Position numbers and translations under genes: made by a program
Notes under the pieces: generated by a model
Told to the model about the DNA's origin: nothing
Databases searched by the model: none
What the model saw: only the letters and a program-made list of their open reading frames with translations
In this document: one piece after another, positions 1 to 12,381 of the stretch
Numbering within the stretch: the stretch's first letter is position 1
Layout of the letters: each line of letters begins with the position of its first letter
NCBI GenBank assembly: GCA_031835245.1
Contig: JAVKOQ010000642.1
Span: 1-21,853, forward strand
Length of the DNA stretch: 21,853 bases
Reading direction: 5' to 3'
Source: Balamuthia mandrillaris
Taxonomy: Eukaryota; Discosea; Longamoebia; Balamuthiidae

Positions 1-36
1 ATGGTCACCTCGGCTGCACCATTTCTCAAGCATTTG
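1..36 (-). other. Possible next exon of the GH31 gene, cut by the window edge
   Basis: On the minus strand an acceptor AG at 38-37 follows a strongly pyrimidine-rich stretch (about 227-40), the usual look of introns here. Joining a donor GTTGGA at 255 (exon ending at 256, phase 2) to position 36 keeps the frame open and reads NGIHEL then KCLRNGAAEVT to the edge. This would supply the C-terminal residues that the GH31 protein otherwise lacks. The donor is weak and the alternative stop at 228 is equally readable, so this is only a proposal. Confidence 0.4.
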
Positions 37-227
37 CTCCCAAAAGAAAGAACAGACGAAAAAAGAAGAGGAAGAGAGAAGAGGAAAACAAGAAGGACTC
101 AAGGAGTGGAAGAAGAGAGGTTGGAACGCAGCAATACAAGAAAGGAGAGAAGAAGAAAGAGGAAGAACAGTTTTTTTTTTTTAAAAAAAAGACCGGAGGG
201 CGAGTAAAATAAAGGGTGCCAGTTGGA

Positions 228-3200
228 TTAGCAAGGCAAAGCCTTTCCATCCAACAGCTCGTGAATGCCATTCTCATCCAGCGAGTAGAGCGCGTATTCT
301 CCTTTCTCGAAATCGCACGACTCGCCATCGTCCACGTACAGGCGGCCTTCGCACTTCTCTTCCTCGTCCTGACGATAAACTTTGTATTCCATCTCCTGCT
401 TGTCCGTTTCTACCACGTTGATGCCGGCCGCCTTCCTGGTGGGGAGCACCGTTCCTGAAAGAACAAACAATGGCAAAAAGTCCAGAGGCGCTTCCACTTT
501 GATTACCTTCAAACAAATAATGTAAGAAAGAAGAAATAATGAAGCGAAGAAGACGAAGAAGACGAAGAAGAAGAAGATAGAGAAGAAGAAGAAGAAGAAG
601 AAGAAGAAGAACAAGGAGGAGAAGAAGGAGAAGAATTACCTGGCCAGCTTTGTAGCTTTGGTGAGTGTAAAAGTCGATCCACGATCTTCCATCCTTGGTG
701 GCGGGGAGGTACACGTCTCTGGAAGTGGTCTGCTCGTGTACGACAGGAGCAACAAGAATTGATGGCCCAACCATAAACTCGCTGTCTTCCCATTTCTGAA
801 AAAAGAGAAAGTCATTAATGTTTGTTCACTTTCAGCCCCCTTCTCTCCTTGGTGAGCAAACCTTTAACCAACAATTAGGATCGTGTGTGAACTCCATCCA
901 CAAAGAACGCATGAGAGGCGTTCCATCGACTGCTGCCTGCCTCATCCATGTGTAGAAGTAGGGCATGAGTCGGTAACGCAACTTGATGTGCTTTCTGGAG
1001 ATCTCCTCCACAACCTCTCCGAAGGACCATGGCTCTTGGTCGATCGTGTCCTTCATCGTGTGCACGCGACAAAGAGGAAGAAATGCCCCCAGTTCAATCC
1101 AACGAGCAAACAGCTCTGGAGTGGGGTTCAGTCCAAACCCTCCAATGTCAACACCACAACCTATGAGATAACAAAGGGTGTGAGAGAGGAGGCAAGAGAA
1201 AAGAGACAAAAAGGGATAATTCGCGAGATACAAACCAGGAACTCCACTGATGCTCATGCCGAGACAAATGGGAATGGTCATGCGAAGGTCATCCCAAGTA
1301 GACCTGTTGTCACCTGTCCACATCCAAGCATACTTTTGAACACCACAGTATCCAGATCTAAGTGTTTTTTGTTCATGACGTTAAATATCTGAAAGAAGCA
1401 AAGAACAGACAGAAGAGAATAAGAAAGGCACCTCGTCAACAGGAAAGGACGTTTGTTAACTTGAAGAGACCGCAATCCTTCATAAGTTCCACGAGCCATC
1501 ATCATTCCATACATGTTATGCACGTAGAGGTGAGGTCTATAACCACAAAGGAAAGTAAGTGTAAGATTGGAGAAAAAACGCTTTCAAATTTAAAAATAAG
1601 AGCAACATCTTACCCAGCGAAGTGCATGTTGTCTCGCGGCATGGTAAGGCCCAGTACTTGGAATATCGCCGGTTCGTTCATGTCATTCCAGAAGCCATCC
1701 ACGCCCACCTTGTGGATCATGTCGTGGTAGAGCTGGCCCCACCACTTGCGCGTGTCGTCTCGCGTGAAATCGGGAAAGCCACAAGAGCCAGGCCACACAT
1801 CACCTTAATTTTTGAAATGTGAGACGGATACGAAAAGAAAGAAAAGCAAGAAACAACAATGAAAGTACCATGATAGATTTTTCCATCAGCACGCTTGACG
1901 TAGTACTCTCCGTCTACCAACTCATTATAGATCTTGTATTCGCTGTCTTCTTTCAAGCCAGGGTCGATCATGACCACCATCTTAAATCCGTTTTCGTGGA
2001 AGAAGGAGGCCAAGCCCTCTGGGTCTGGAAACTTGGCATCATCCCACGTAAAGCATCGAAAGCCATCCATGTAACTAATAATTAACAACGTTATTTGTTA
2101 TTTCTGGTCATTGAAAGAGGTTATGTTTTTTGTTTAAAAAAACAAGGGGTACATACTCGATGTCGAGCCAGATGACGTCGCATGGAATGTCCTTCTCTCT
2201 AAAGTCGTTTGCTAATCTTCGCACTCGCTCGTCGGGCTCGTAGGACCACCTGCATTGCTGATAGCCAAGTGCCCATTTGGGCGGCATCGGCATGATACCC
2301 GTCAGCGAGGCATAATTTTGAATGACTTCAGTTGGTGAGCCGCCTCCAATGACGTAATACCGGAAGGGATGCAATCTGCAATATTTTTCCAGTCATGATG
2401 AGTCTTTAAGGCTGAAATAGAGAGGGAGAGGGAGAGAGAGAAAGAGAAAGAGAGAGAGAAAGAGAAAGAGAAAGAGAGAGAGAGAGAGAGGGGGAGAGAG
2501 AGAGAGAGAGAGAGAATAAGCAAGGTACCCGTATTCTGTAGTTACTATAAGTTCATTCTCGTCTGTAAAGTCCCAAATGGCATGAGATGGATTGTCAAAG
2601 AAGAAACCATGGTAGGAATTGCGCTTCGGGTTAGCCACCAAGGCCATAGTGTAACATTGGTAGAGGTTGTCGGTCTCTTTTTTGTAGCCGAAAGCATCCA
2701 TGTTCCACATTTCCCAACTTCTTCCACCTTTTTGGAGCACACTGCGCTCTCCCAAACCATAGAATTGGACTTCTCCTTCTACAATTAGAATTGCTAAGTG
2801 TAAGTTTGGCAGAGAGGATGGGAAGAAAAGAGAGGAACAGTGAACCTTCTCCGGGATACCGCCAAGTCATGATGGAGCGACCCTCCGCATCCCAAGAGAC
2901 ACCTTCTTGAGCTTCAGACAAGAAGACGCGCTTCTTTTCATCCTCGTTGTGTTCCGATGTGGCAGCGACATGAGTAAAGGACAGCCGAAACGGTTTTTGT
3001 TGCACATTGATCGCAACGGGAGAGACGGCGCTTCGCAGGACGATGGTATCGCCGCCGTCCTTTTGTGATCCTTCTTCTATGCTTACATTGGCCTTTGTTC
3101 TCGTGGCCTCATCAAAGAGGTGCTCGTTCGTGTCGACCCAACTTTTTACGTGGTCGAGGCCATGAAGGATGGCGTCTAGCTCTTTCTGTCGCGGAGTACG

Positions 3201-3432
3201 TGTCTGCGAAGCTCCACCATCAAAGCTAGCGGTGGCAGGCAGCCGGGCAAGGGCATCAAGATCCACGCTCGCCTCCACCTTCCAGATCTGCGGAGCCACG
3301 AGGCTTACCCGCACTTGCGAGTGGTTCTGGCAGTGAAAGGCCACACAGGTGTTCTCGTTCTCGACCGGAGCGAAGGAGGTTACATCTCCAAAGTCGAAAG
3401 GAAGGCTGCGACTGGAAGTAGCAAGGCCCGAG

Positions 3433-3468
<36 letters not shown>

Positions 3469-3599
3469 TGAAACGAGAATGACAAAAGAAAGATGAGAAA
3501 GAGAAGGAGAGAGAAGATATGAACGGGGGGAAAAAGAATTTAAAATAAAACAAACCTATCGAGAGACTTGATGGAGAACGACTTGCAAATATCTTCCAT
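228..3599 (-). CDS. GH31 alpha-glucosidase, heteroglycan-glucosidase (HGL1) / neutral alpha-glucosidase type
   Basis: Retaining glycoside hydrolase that removes glucose from alpha-glucans. Hand-spliced exons, 5' to 3': 3599-3556, 3411-2846, 2778-2529, 2375-2157, 2074-1869, 1803-1614, 1536-1432, 1357-1236, 1160-862, 795-640, 506-228; total 2436 nt, 811 aa. The GH31 core is clear: WALGYQQCRWSY, DVIWLDIDYMDGF, the nucleophile Asp near residue 469 in GFWNDMNEP, the acid/base Asp near 543 in WTGDN, then GVDIGGFG. These segments read most like plant/bacterial heteroglycan glucosidases. The start MEDICKSF has no signal peptide, so a cytosolic enzyme is inferred rather than ER glucosidase II. With the stop at 228 the usual C-terminal beta domain is short. 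A splice from 256 to 36 would remove that stop and carry the frame over the left edge, so the gene may be partial here. Family call very sure; exact subfamily and 3' end less so. Confidence 0.9.
541..613. repeat. (GAA)n microsatellite in GH31 intron 10
   Basis: Mostly GAA/GAC triplets on plus, therefore TTC-rich on the coding strand of the minus-strand gene. It lies inside the intron between exons ending at 640 and starting at 506. Confidence 0.85.
2416..2516. repeat. (GA)n microsatellite in GH31 intron 3
   Basis: About 100 bp of imperfect GA/GAAA/GGGA repeats on plus, CT-rich on the coding strand, filling most of the intron between 2528 and 2376. A shorter GA tract (about 3431-3469) sits in intron 1 of the same gene. 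Confidence 0.85.
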
Positions 3600-4303
3600 G
3601 GCGAATCCTTCTTGATTGGTTTTGTTTTAACTCGCGGGAGTGTGGAAAAGAAAGGCAAAAGCTACCTCGCTACTCTTTTTTTTTTTTTTGGGTTTTGGTT
3701 TGCGTCAAAGTGCAGAAGCGCGAGCGAGGCCAATGTCAATGTGTCCGTCAACTCTGTTGTTGTTTCGCTCTTTTTTTTGTTTTGTTTTTAAGAAAAAGAG
3801 TAGCGCCCCAATATTCTTTTTTTTTGTTTGCAAAGAAGGGATGTGCTGCACCTCATTTCGCCCCTATGGGAGGGGAGGGGGTGGGGCAAACCTCAACCCG
3901 TCAGTCTTGTCTTCGGGATGGCATCCGTTTGACAAGTTTCCTTTTTACCCTTTTCTTTCAATGTTTTTTTTTTGTGGGCTGCTGTGCCCTGTTTGAGCTA
4001 AAGGGTTCCCCCCCCCCCCCCGTAGCCCTGGGTTTACTTCGAAGCGCAGAGATGAGCGGCGATCAGCATTGCGCTGAGGATATTCCCTTCCATTGTGACA
4101 TCAGCATTAATTTGAGAGTAGGGGGCGGACAGAATTTGTCTGACGCGGCGAATCCCAAGTTTCCACATTCCAATCATTCCGATCAAGTTTTGATCTCTCA
4201 GCTTTTTTTTCCAAAACCCCACTTGATCAAGAACTCAACGTGAGGGCCGCGTCATTCACCAAAAATTGGCAAAAAAAAAAAAGCTGGAAGAAAAAGAACG
4301 AAA
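3600..4303. promoter_or_regulatory. Divergent upstream region between the GH31 and malic enzyme genes
   Basis: No convincing gene. The stretch holds long T runs (around 3676, 3771, 3818, 3967), a run of about 12 C at 4009-4021, and a cluster of palindromes: GATCAA-3 nt-TTGATC at 4181-4195 and CTTGATCAAG at 4222-4231. Because both flanking genes start here and run outward, it must hold both promoters. Open frames at 4034-4222 (minus) and within 3695-4243 (plus) exist but resemble nothing I know. Confidence 0.5.
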
Positions 4304-7038
<2,735 letters not shown>

Positions 7039-7296
7039 GTAGTGCTTCTTCCAACAACACCTCATTCACTTTTATGTATAACTAGTGTTTCTCGACCCTC
7101 CACTTCGACAAAACTCTTTCCTCTCCTCGTCTCGCTTTCTCCTATCCTCACCCCTATCCTCTCTCCTATCCTATCTCCTATCCTATCTCCTATCTTATCT
7201 CCTATCCGATCTCTTGTCCTCTCCCTTGTCCTATCTCATATCCCTCGGTCCCAGTTGTCGACAAATAAAAACAAGAAGAGAAGCCGACGCGGAAAG
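7039..7296. promoter_or_regulatory. Spacer between malic enzyme and NDUFAF5
   Basis: 258 bp with no gene. Pyrimidine-rich from about 7100 to 7250, including about seven tandem copies of a 12-bp-like unit (CTCCTATCCTAT variants, 7139-7212). A palindrome TGTCGACA lies at 7256-7263, about 34 bp before the NDUFAF5 start, and overlaps an AATAAA at about 7264 that could serve the malic enzyme transcript. Confidence 0.55.
7139..7212. repeat. Short tandem repeat of CTCCTATCCTAT-like units
   Basis: Consecutive variants of TATCCTATCTCC upstream of NDUFAF5. It is a direct repeat without spacers of unique sequence, so a minisatellite rather than a CRISPR array. Confidence 0.7.
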
Positions 7297-8890
7297 ATGA
7301 GAGGCAGCCATGGACTTACAAACAAGTTGGAAGGGTTGGGGTCTGGCGTGTGCAAGAAGCAGACCTTCGGCTTCTTCTTGTCCTCCTCCTCACTGCCACG
7401 AAGACGAAGCTACAGCAGCTCTCGCCGCGGTCCTCACCAAGACCAAGATAGCATGACGGTGTTCCATCGAAAGGCCAAACAGCTGCAGAAGGACCGGGCA
7501 GCGTTGAGCCCTGACTTCGAGGAATACCAGTACCTGCGCAAGGAAGTTGGCTCTCGTCTCACTGACCGTTTGCACGTATGTACTCTTACTACGCGTATCT
7601 GAGTGAAGAGATGAAGGGCATACCCACAACAGTTTTTTTTTTAAAAAAGGATATGTTGGATCGAAAGTTTCCTGATGTGTTGGAACTGGGTTGTGGTGGC
7701 TCTTCTGTGGTGCCTTACTTGGAGTCGGTACCGGGCGTGGAGAGTGTTGTTCGGTTTAACTCTTCAGGTGAGTTTGGAGAGAAACTGTCAAAGTGATACG
7801 AACTCACATTACGCACGTTCTGCTTCTCTTGCTGCTTCTGCTTCTCCTTCTCCTTCTTCTTCTTCTTGTGCTTCTTCTTCTTCTTCTTCTTCTTCTTCTT
7901 CTTCTTTTTCTTCTTCTTCTTCTCCTCTCATTAGACATTCAGCTGCAGTACGACCCAGAGCCACAAGCATCCTCCAAACGTATCCCCTTTTCTCTCTCTC
8001 TCTCTCTCATCTCAATCTCATCTCATCTCTCTCTCTCTTTGCTCAGTGGTCTGCTTACAGTACAGTTTGTATTTTTCCCAAAAACAACGCAGTGAAAGTT
8101 CACAAGGTGTTAGGAGACGAGGAAAGCCTTCCATTCGCCAAACACAGTTTCGACCTTGTCATCAGCAATCTAAGCTTACATTGGGTGAACGACCTTCCGG
8201 GAGTGTTTCGTCAGGTGCAACAGGTCTTAAAGCCAGATGGCCTCTTCCTGGCCTCCATGTTTGGAGAGGCCACCCTTTGGGAGTTGAGGAATGCTTTTCT
8301 GGTGGGCGAGCAGGAGAGGGAGGGAGGCATCAGCAACCATGTATCCCCATTTGCCGGTGTGGCTGACATTGGCGACCTTCTCACCAGAGCTCGCTTTGGT
8401 TTACCTACTGGTTTGTTCTTCTGTATCTTTTTCTCTGTCGCTCTCATTCTCACAACACTCTCTTTGAACAGTGGACCAAGAGTCCATTGTGGTGGACTTT
8501 AAGGATCCATTTGTTCTGATGAAGGAACTGCGTTTGATGGGAGAGAGCAATGCACAGCTCTCAAGACGACCGTATGTACCACGCGACACCTTTTATGCTG
8601 CAGCCGCTGCCTACAAGGCCCTCTATGGCAAACCAAACGGCGGTGTGCCTGCCACCTTCCAAGTACATTCTCCCCCTCACTCTCGCTCTCTCCATTCCTC
8701 CTGTTCCTCCCTCTCTTTCTCTCCTGTTCTCTCCTCTGCTTTTCTTGATTCTCACCTATTTCATTTGTAGATAGTGTATTTGATAGGGTGGAGTCCACAC
8801 CCATCTCAGCAACAAGCACTATCGCCAGGCTCCGCCAAAGCATCCATGAAGGAGTTCAGCCAACAGGTGGGAGAGTTCAAAACCCTCTAA
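7297..8890 (+). CDS. NDUFAF5: NDUFAF5-like methyltransferase, mitochondrial complex I assembly factor
   Basis: In known members this SAM-dependent protein acts early in complex I assembly, hydroxylating an arginine of NDUFS7. Exons: 7297-7575, 7650-7767, 7935-7979, 8066-8410, 8472-8662, 8771-8890; 1098 nt, 365 aa. The N-terminus has a basic, Ser-rich leader (RRRSYSSSRR). Family landmarks: YLRKEVGSRLTDRL, SAM motif I LELGCGG near residue 105, DEESLPF, LSLHWVNDLPG, LKPDGLFLASMFG, EREGGISNHVSPF, LMGESNA, RDTFYAAAAAY and GGVPATFQIVYLIGW. All match the order in human NDUFAF5, and the C-terminus looks complete. Exon 3 is only 45 nt with a weak donor (GTATCC) and is the least certain part. The acidic residue expected after motif I seems to be formed across the intron 2 junction (G/AC). 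Confidence 0.93.
7822..7924. repeat. (CTT)n microsatellite in NDUFAF5 intron 2
   Basis: CTT/CTG/CTC triplets on the coding strand between the donor at 7768 and the ATTAG acceptor at 7934. A CT tract at about 7990-8040 occupies intron 3. Confidence 0.85.
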
Positions 8891-9052
8891 ACAAACAAGA
8901 GACTCCCTACAACCAACACTCTTGTGACATCGTGGTATGAGGCGATTCTTCGTCCTTCTCTTCTCCACTTCTTCAACTCTCTCCCTCTCCCCCTTTTTTT
9001 TTCTTTCTCTCTAACATGATAGACAGGAACGAGCTGCAGATCACCTGCAACG

Positions 9053-9102
<50 letters not shown>

Positions 9103-9331
9103 AAGAGATTCGTGGGACATTCCTCTTTCTGTGAACGATCTCAAAGGAACTCTCAAGTGCTTGCTTTGAAGAAAAAGCAGAAAGAAGAAGGAGAAGCAAA
9201 GAAAAGAACAAAACAACAAGTAGCTCGTTTGCTTTCTTTCGTTTCTTTTCCTTTCGTTTCCTCTCTTTTAAAACAAGTGAGAAAAAAAAGCTTCGAAAGG
9301 CGGCATCTAATAGAGGTAAGGCGGGTAGAGC
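8891..9331. promoter_or_regulatory. Spacer between NDUFAF5 and the EEP gene, with a possible 3' UTR intron
   Basis: No further coding sequence recognised. From about 8935 (GTATGAGG) to about 9021 (CATGATAG) the plus strand has the form of an intron with a long pyrimidine tract, perhaps in the 3' UTR of NDUFAF5. It is followed by a GA dinucleotide tract at 9056-9100, which is purine-rich on the plus strand, unlike the introns of the plus-strand genes. The promoter of the next gene should lie in the right half. Confidence 0.4.
9056..9100. repeat. (GA)n microsatellite, intergenic
   Basis: Uninterrupted GA dinucleotides of about 45 bp between two plus-strand genes. Confidence 0.9.
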
Positions 9332-9969
9332 ATGCTGGAAGCACTGGCCGCACAAAGAGCACGCCTCAAAGGCACCGGCAAGGATGAAGTGGTCCCCGTC
9401 TCCATGCTTCGCTTCGACCCTTCATCTTCCTCGTGGTTGGTTTGTTTTCGTTGGTGTACCCCTTTTGATGTGCTTCTTGTTCTTATGTTTGTGTTCTTCT
9501 GGGTTGATCTGATGGTATGCCGCTTCTCGAGGAACACAGAGGGTAGATTTAACGTCCTCCTCCACCTCTCCTCCCGACCTCCTCGCTCCCCCTCCGTTAC
9601 CCTCCACGCTCAAATTATTGACGCTCAACATCATGAAAGAGTCGCTCGATCTGTCGCTGCGCATGAACGCCCTGCTTCGCCTCGTGGAGCGAGAGCAGCC
9701 CCACGTGATCGCCCTGCAGGAGAACATGGTGGGGCACTACGACCTCCTGAAGCAAAGCGCTTTCCTCCGGGAGAGGGGCTACTTCCTCTCCGGGTTGGAG
9801 GGGCAGGAGAAGGGCTTCAAGGTCTCCTTGCTCTCCCGCTTTCCCTTCGCGTCGCTTCGCCTGGTGGACGCTTGCGGTCGACCCGCTTTGATAGGGCTTG
9901 TGCCGTTCTCCTCTCCTCCTTCCTCCTCATCGCAAGGCATAACTTACCTCACTTTTGCTTCAGGTTCTC

Positions 9970-10006
<37 letters not shown>

Positions 10007-10414
10007 GAGCTAACAACGTCCCGTAACAGTGCATCTAACGAGTGGCAACAACGCCACGAAGAGAGCTCAACAGATTCGTTTCCTTCATGACTTGTTGTTG
10101 CTTCGCACCACCTCCCTCTCTTCCTTCTTCTTCCGGTCTTCTGCTTCCTCTTCTCACGCGGACGACGACAGAGAAGAAGGAGAAGAAGGGGCGAGAAGGT
10201 TGGCCGCATGTTTCATGATGGGAGACTTCAATTCCTGCCAACCGAGCGAAGACGATGCAAGCGTTGCGTCGGATGGCTTTCGAGACCTGTGGTTGGAACG
10301 CAACAGCAACCGAGCCATCGAGGATGAGGAGGATGAGGATGGCGATGGCTGGACCAGGCGTGGCGTGCGTGAGCGCCTTGACCGCATTACTTTGTACGAG
10401 CACAAAGAAGGTTT

Positions 10415-10457
<43 letters not shown>

Positions 10458-10642
10458 GTTCTCTTTTTCTCGGTTGCTCTCTAACCGCTTGTTGTGGTTT
10501 GAACGAACCGCCAGAGCAAAGGTGGCGGGTGGAAAAGATTAAGTTGGTGGCGAAAGAGGAGGTGGCAGGGGCCAAGCAATACCCTTACATCTCAGACCAC
10601 CTCGGCCTCTGCGCCACGTTATGTCAACAACAAACCAAGTGA
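9332..10642 (+). CDS. Endonuclease/exonuclease/phosphatase (EEP) family phosphodiesterase
   Basis: Mg-dependent phosphodiesterase fold shared by DNase I, APE1, TDP2 and neutral sphingomyelinases. Exons: 9332-9439, 9540-9963, 10030-10410, 10515-10642; 1041 nt, 346 aa. Catalytic landmarks in order: Asn66 in LTLNIM, Glu97 in IALQEN, His179 in VHLTSG, GDFN at 242-245, RLDRIT, and SDH at 331-333. The arrangement resembles TDP2-like or other small EEP proteins; the substrate (DNA adduct, nucleotide, lipid) cannot be told. A low-complexity Ser/acidic insert (about residues 205-230) lies between the VHLTSG and GDFN motifs, and another acidic stretch precedes RLDRIT. Exon 1 is supported only by an open frame and matching phase. 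The stop is embedded in AAGTGAGT, a donor-like sequence, but the downstream partner exon would be antisense NOP10, so I end it here. Confidence 0.82.
9971..10003. repeat. (CT)n microsatellite in EEP intron 2
   Basis: CT dinucleotides right after the donor at 9964. A matching CT tract at 10420-10454 lies in intron 3, also close to its donor (10411). Confidence 0.85.
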
Positions 10643-10818
10643 GTTGCTCCCAAAAAAAAAAAAGAAGTGGGAAGAAGAACAACGACAACGTGAAGAAGAA
10701 CAAGAACAAGAAGATGCAGAAAGAAAACGAAGAAAAAGGGGGGGGGGGGGAACCCTATTGTTAAAAGAAAGAACCAAATGATAATCGGCCGCAACACAAC
10801 AACAAAACGCTTTTTTTT
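10643..10818. other. Convergent 3' spacer between the EEP and NOP10 genes
   Basis: Purine-rich on plus (A runs, GAA/CAA triplets and a run of about 12 G at 10738-10750). Both flanking genes end here, so it should carry both transcript ends; no clear poly(A) signal pair was identified. Confidence 0.5.
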
Positions 10819-11234
10819 TTAGTACTCTTCGGGTGGCCTCTGTGTCGGAAGAAGACCGAATCGGCGCTTCAGAGTGACTCTGTGACGAGAATACTTGTCA
10901 TCGGGAGAGAACCGGGCTGTTGATTGTAAAAAAAAAAAAAAAAAAAAACAAGAAATAGAGGTAAGTGGCGCGTTCCGTTTTTTTATCATAACCTCCTTGC
11001 TTTCGTTATTAAAAAACGGAGCGTACCGGGATGAGCGGACATGGTGGGGCGGCCATCAGGAGCAATTTTCTGTTGTTGAAATGTGAGAGCGAAGAATCGG
11101 TTGGTTTCAGTTTATTTCCGTTTTTGTTTTTCCTTCTCAAAAATCAATTCAAAACCGAGGAAGGCTTCAAAATAACGAACCTTCAACGTATAAACGCGCT
11201 TGCCGTTCTCATCGAGGTAGTACATCAGATGCAT
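10819..11234 (-). CDS. NOP10: NOP10, H/ACA ribonucleoprotein subunit 3
   Basis: Small core protein of H/ACA snoRNPs, which guide pseudouridylation of rRNA in the nucleolus (with dyskerin, NHP2 and GAR1). The gene is hidden in three short exons: 11234-11181, 11069-11027 and 10916-10819. Together they give 195 nt and 64 aa, the same length as human NOP10. Read in order: [18 protein letters not shown], then [14 protein letters not shown], then [20 protein letters not shown], ending [12 protein letters not shown]. The family motifs [26 protein letters not shown] and the [10 protein letters not shown] tail are all present. Intron 2 has a poly(T) of about 20 on the coding strand. The start lies 288 bp from the start of the plus-strand RRM-like gene, so the two probably share a promoter region. 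Very confident. Confidence 0.96.
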
Positions 11235-11522
11235 CTTGGAACAGACCGAGAGTGGATTTTGTTTGTTTTTTCTTCTTTGGACGAGCAGCGCCACACACCC
11301 CCCTTTTTGCCTTCTTTCTTTTTTCCTTCCTTCTTTTTTGTAGACAGAAATGTAAAGAATGTCTGCGCGAGGGGTGGAATGCCAAATTTGTTCTTGGAAA
11401 TTTTTCGTGGCAAACGTGGTTCTATAATTGCTCAATTTAATGAATGACCACCCAACAAAAAAGAAAGCGTGCTGTTGGTCTTTTTTTTTTTGGCTTTTGT
11501 ACTCAACCAAACAACACAAAAC
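11235..11522. promoter_or_regulatory. Divergent promoter region, NOP10 / RRM-like gene A
   Basis: 288 bp between two start codons facing away from each other. It contains several T-rich tracts but no motif I can name. Open frames through it in either direction are not supported by any family similarity. Confidence 0.5.
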
Positions 11523-12307
11523 ATGGGGACGGATATCTACTTTTACAAGGTGCTGAAGAAGGACGGCAAGGTGGTGCTCATCAAGTACAAGTCCGGGCAA
11601 TCCATGGGTTTGGCACCCTCTGGAAAAGACTCCGAGGCCAAGGCCTTTTGGGTCTCTGCCGTCGCGGAGCAAGACGCGGGAGCGTTCAAGTGGGGGGTTG
11701 GCATGAAGCGGGTGCCCAGCTGCCCGCTGACCAACCACCCCACCTGGCGGCAGCCCAACGGAGACATCCTCATCAAGAACTTCAATGGCAGCATGGAGGA
11801 CCTGGAGAAGCTCACCAAGCCTTTTGGCCATGTTGGCTGCCATGGCATTGCTGGCGGTGGTGAGGGGCAACCCTCAGAAGCGAGCGCGTCCTTTGCCAAC
11901 GCGGAGGAGGCGCAGCGGGCCATTGCCGCCCTAAACGGAGTGGATTTCAACGGGGTAAAGATGACGGTCATCAGCAAGAATGCCAGCGAGGGTCCTGAAT
12001 GGATTTCTCACTATGACTACCCCCACTCCTTTTTCGAACCTTTCATCGAGGTACGCTCCTCTTCTCTCTTCCCTTTTCCCTCCCCTCTTCCCCTTCCGAG
12101 TTTTTCACATTCGCTTACCAACGCCGTTAAAAACAAAAAAAAAAAAAAAAAACAAACCAACAGGAGGTAAAAGAAGTGAATGTGGACTACGAGAACGACG
12201 AAGAGACGGAGGAGTACCTCAACACTTCCGCCACCTACCAGATCACCTTCACCGATGCTTCCTTCTGTGAACATCTCCATGTGGGCCTCTCTTGGTGGGG
12301 TCGCTAA
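11523..12307 (+). CDS. RRM-like protein, copy A of the duplicated module
   Basis: Unrecognised family with a probable RNA recognition motif. Two exons, 11523-12050 and 12164-12307; 672 nt, 223 aa. Residues 81-150 fit an RRM: RNP2-like DILIKNF, a helix, a Gly-rich loop, then SFANAEEAQRAIAALNG and a closing strand. Before it is an ~80-residue N-terminal part (IYFYKVL...GKVVLIKYKSG) ending in SCPLTNHPTWRQPNG, and after it an acidic stretch (VDYENDEETEEY) and the tail CEHLHVGLSWWGR. There is no signal peptide or TM segment, so an intracellular protein is inferred. Its stop lies 74 bp from the stop of the minus-strand glycoprotein gene A. An AATAAA follows at about 12327. Copy B is at 14450-15230. 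Function unknown; RRM call moderate. Confidence 0.8.
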
Positions 12308-12381
12308 ACGAGCACTTTTTGGCACAAAATAAAAAAAAGTCCTGCTGCTAAGAGTTACATTATCGTTGTTTCGTGGAGCTT
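12308..12381. terminator. Shared 3' end region of convergent genes, module A
   Basis: Only 74 bp between the two stop codons. It carries AAAATAAA on plus at about 12325. The same segment is conserved as 70 bp at 15231-15300 in module B, so the transcripts of each pair very likely overlap at their 3' ends. Confidence 0.55.

Noticed and set aside
1-207. A plus-strand frame starting at base 1.
   Set aside because: It is a highly basic, purine-rich translation (Arg/Lys/Glu) opposite what looks like a pyrimidine-rich intron of the minus-strand GH31 gene.
4034-4222. A 62-residue minus frame, and an overlapping plus frame, in the GH31/malic enzyme spacer.
   Set aside because: Neither resembles a known protein, both are open in the same DNA, and the region must hold two promoters. 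Left unannotated, though a small gene cannot be ruled out.
7139-7212. Regularly repeated 12-bp units as a possible CRISPR array.
   Set aside because: Units are directly adjacent without unique spacers and vary by point changes, so this is a minisatellite in a eukaryotic spacer.
10638-10877. An extra intron and exon for the EEP gene (donor GTGAGT at 10639, acceptor TTTTAG at 10822, frame open to TGA at 10875).
   Set aside because: The would-be exon is exactly antisense to the last coding exon of NOP10, whose protein match is strong. The poly(T) before the acceptor is the A-rich sequence after the NOP10 stop.
11112-11870. A 252-residue open frame on the minus strand across the RRM-like gene A.
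   Set aside because: Most of it is antisense to exon 1 of the RRM-like gene. The only genuine part is the first NOP10 exon at its far end.
11543-11977. Antisense open frames conserved in both RRM-like copies (also 14467-14898).
   Set aside because: Conservation follows from the sense gene; the antisense products have no domain and no splice support.
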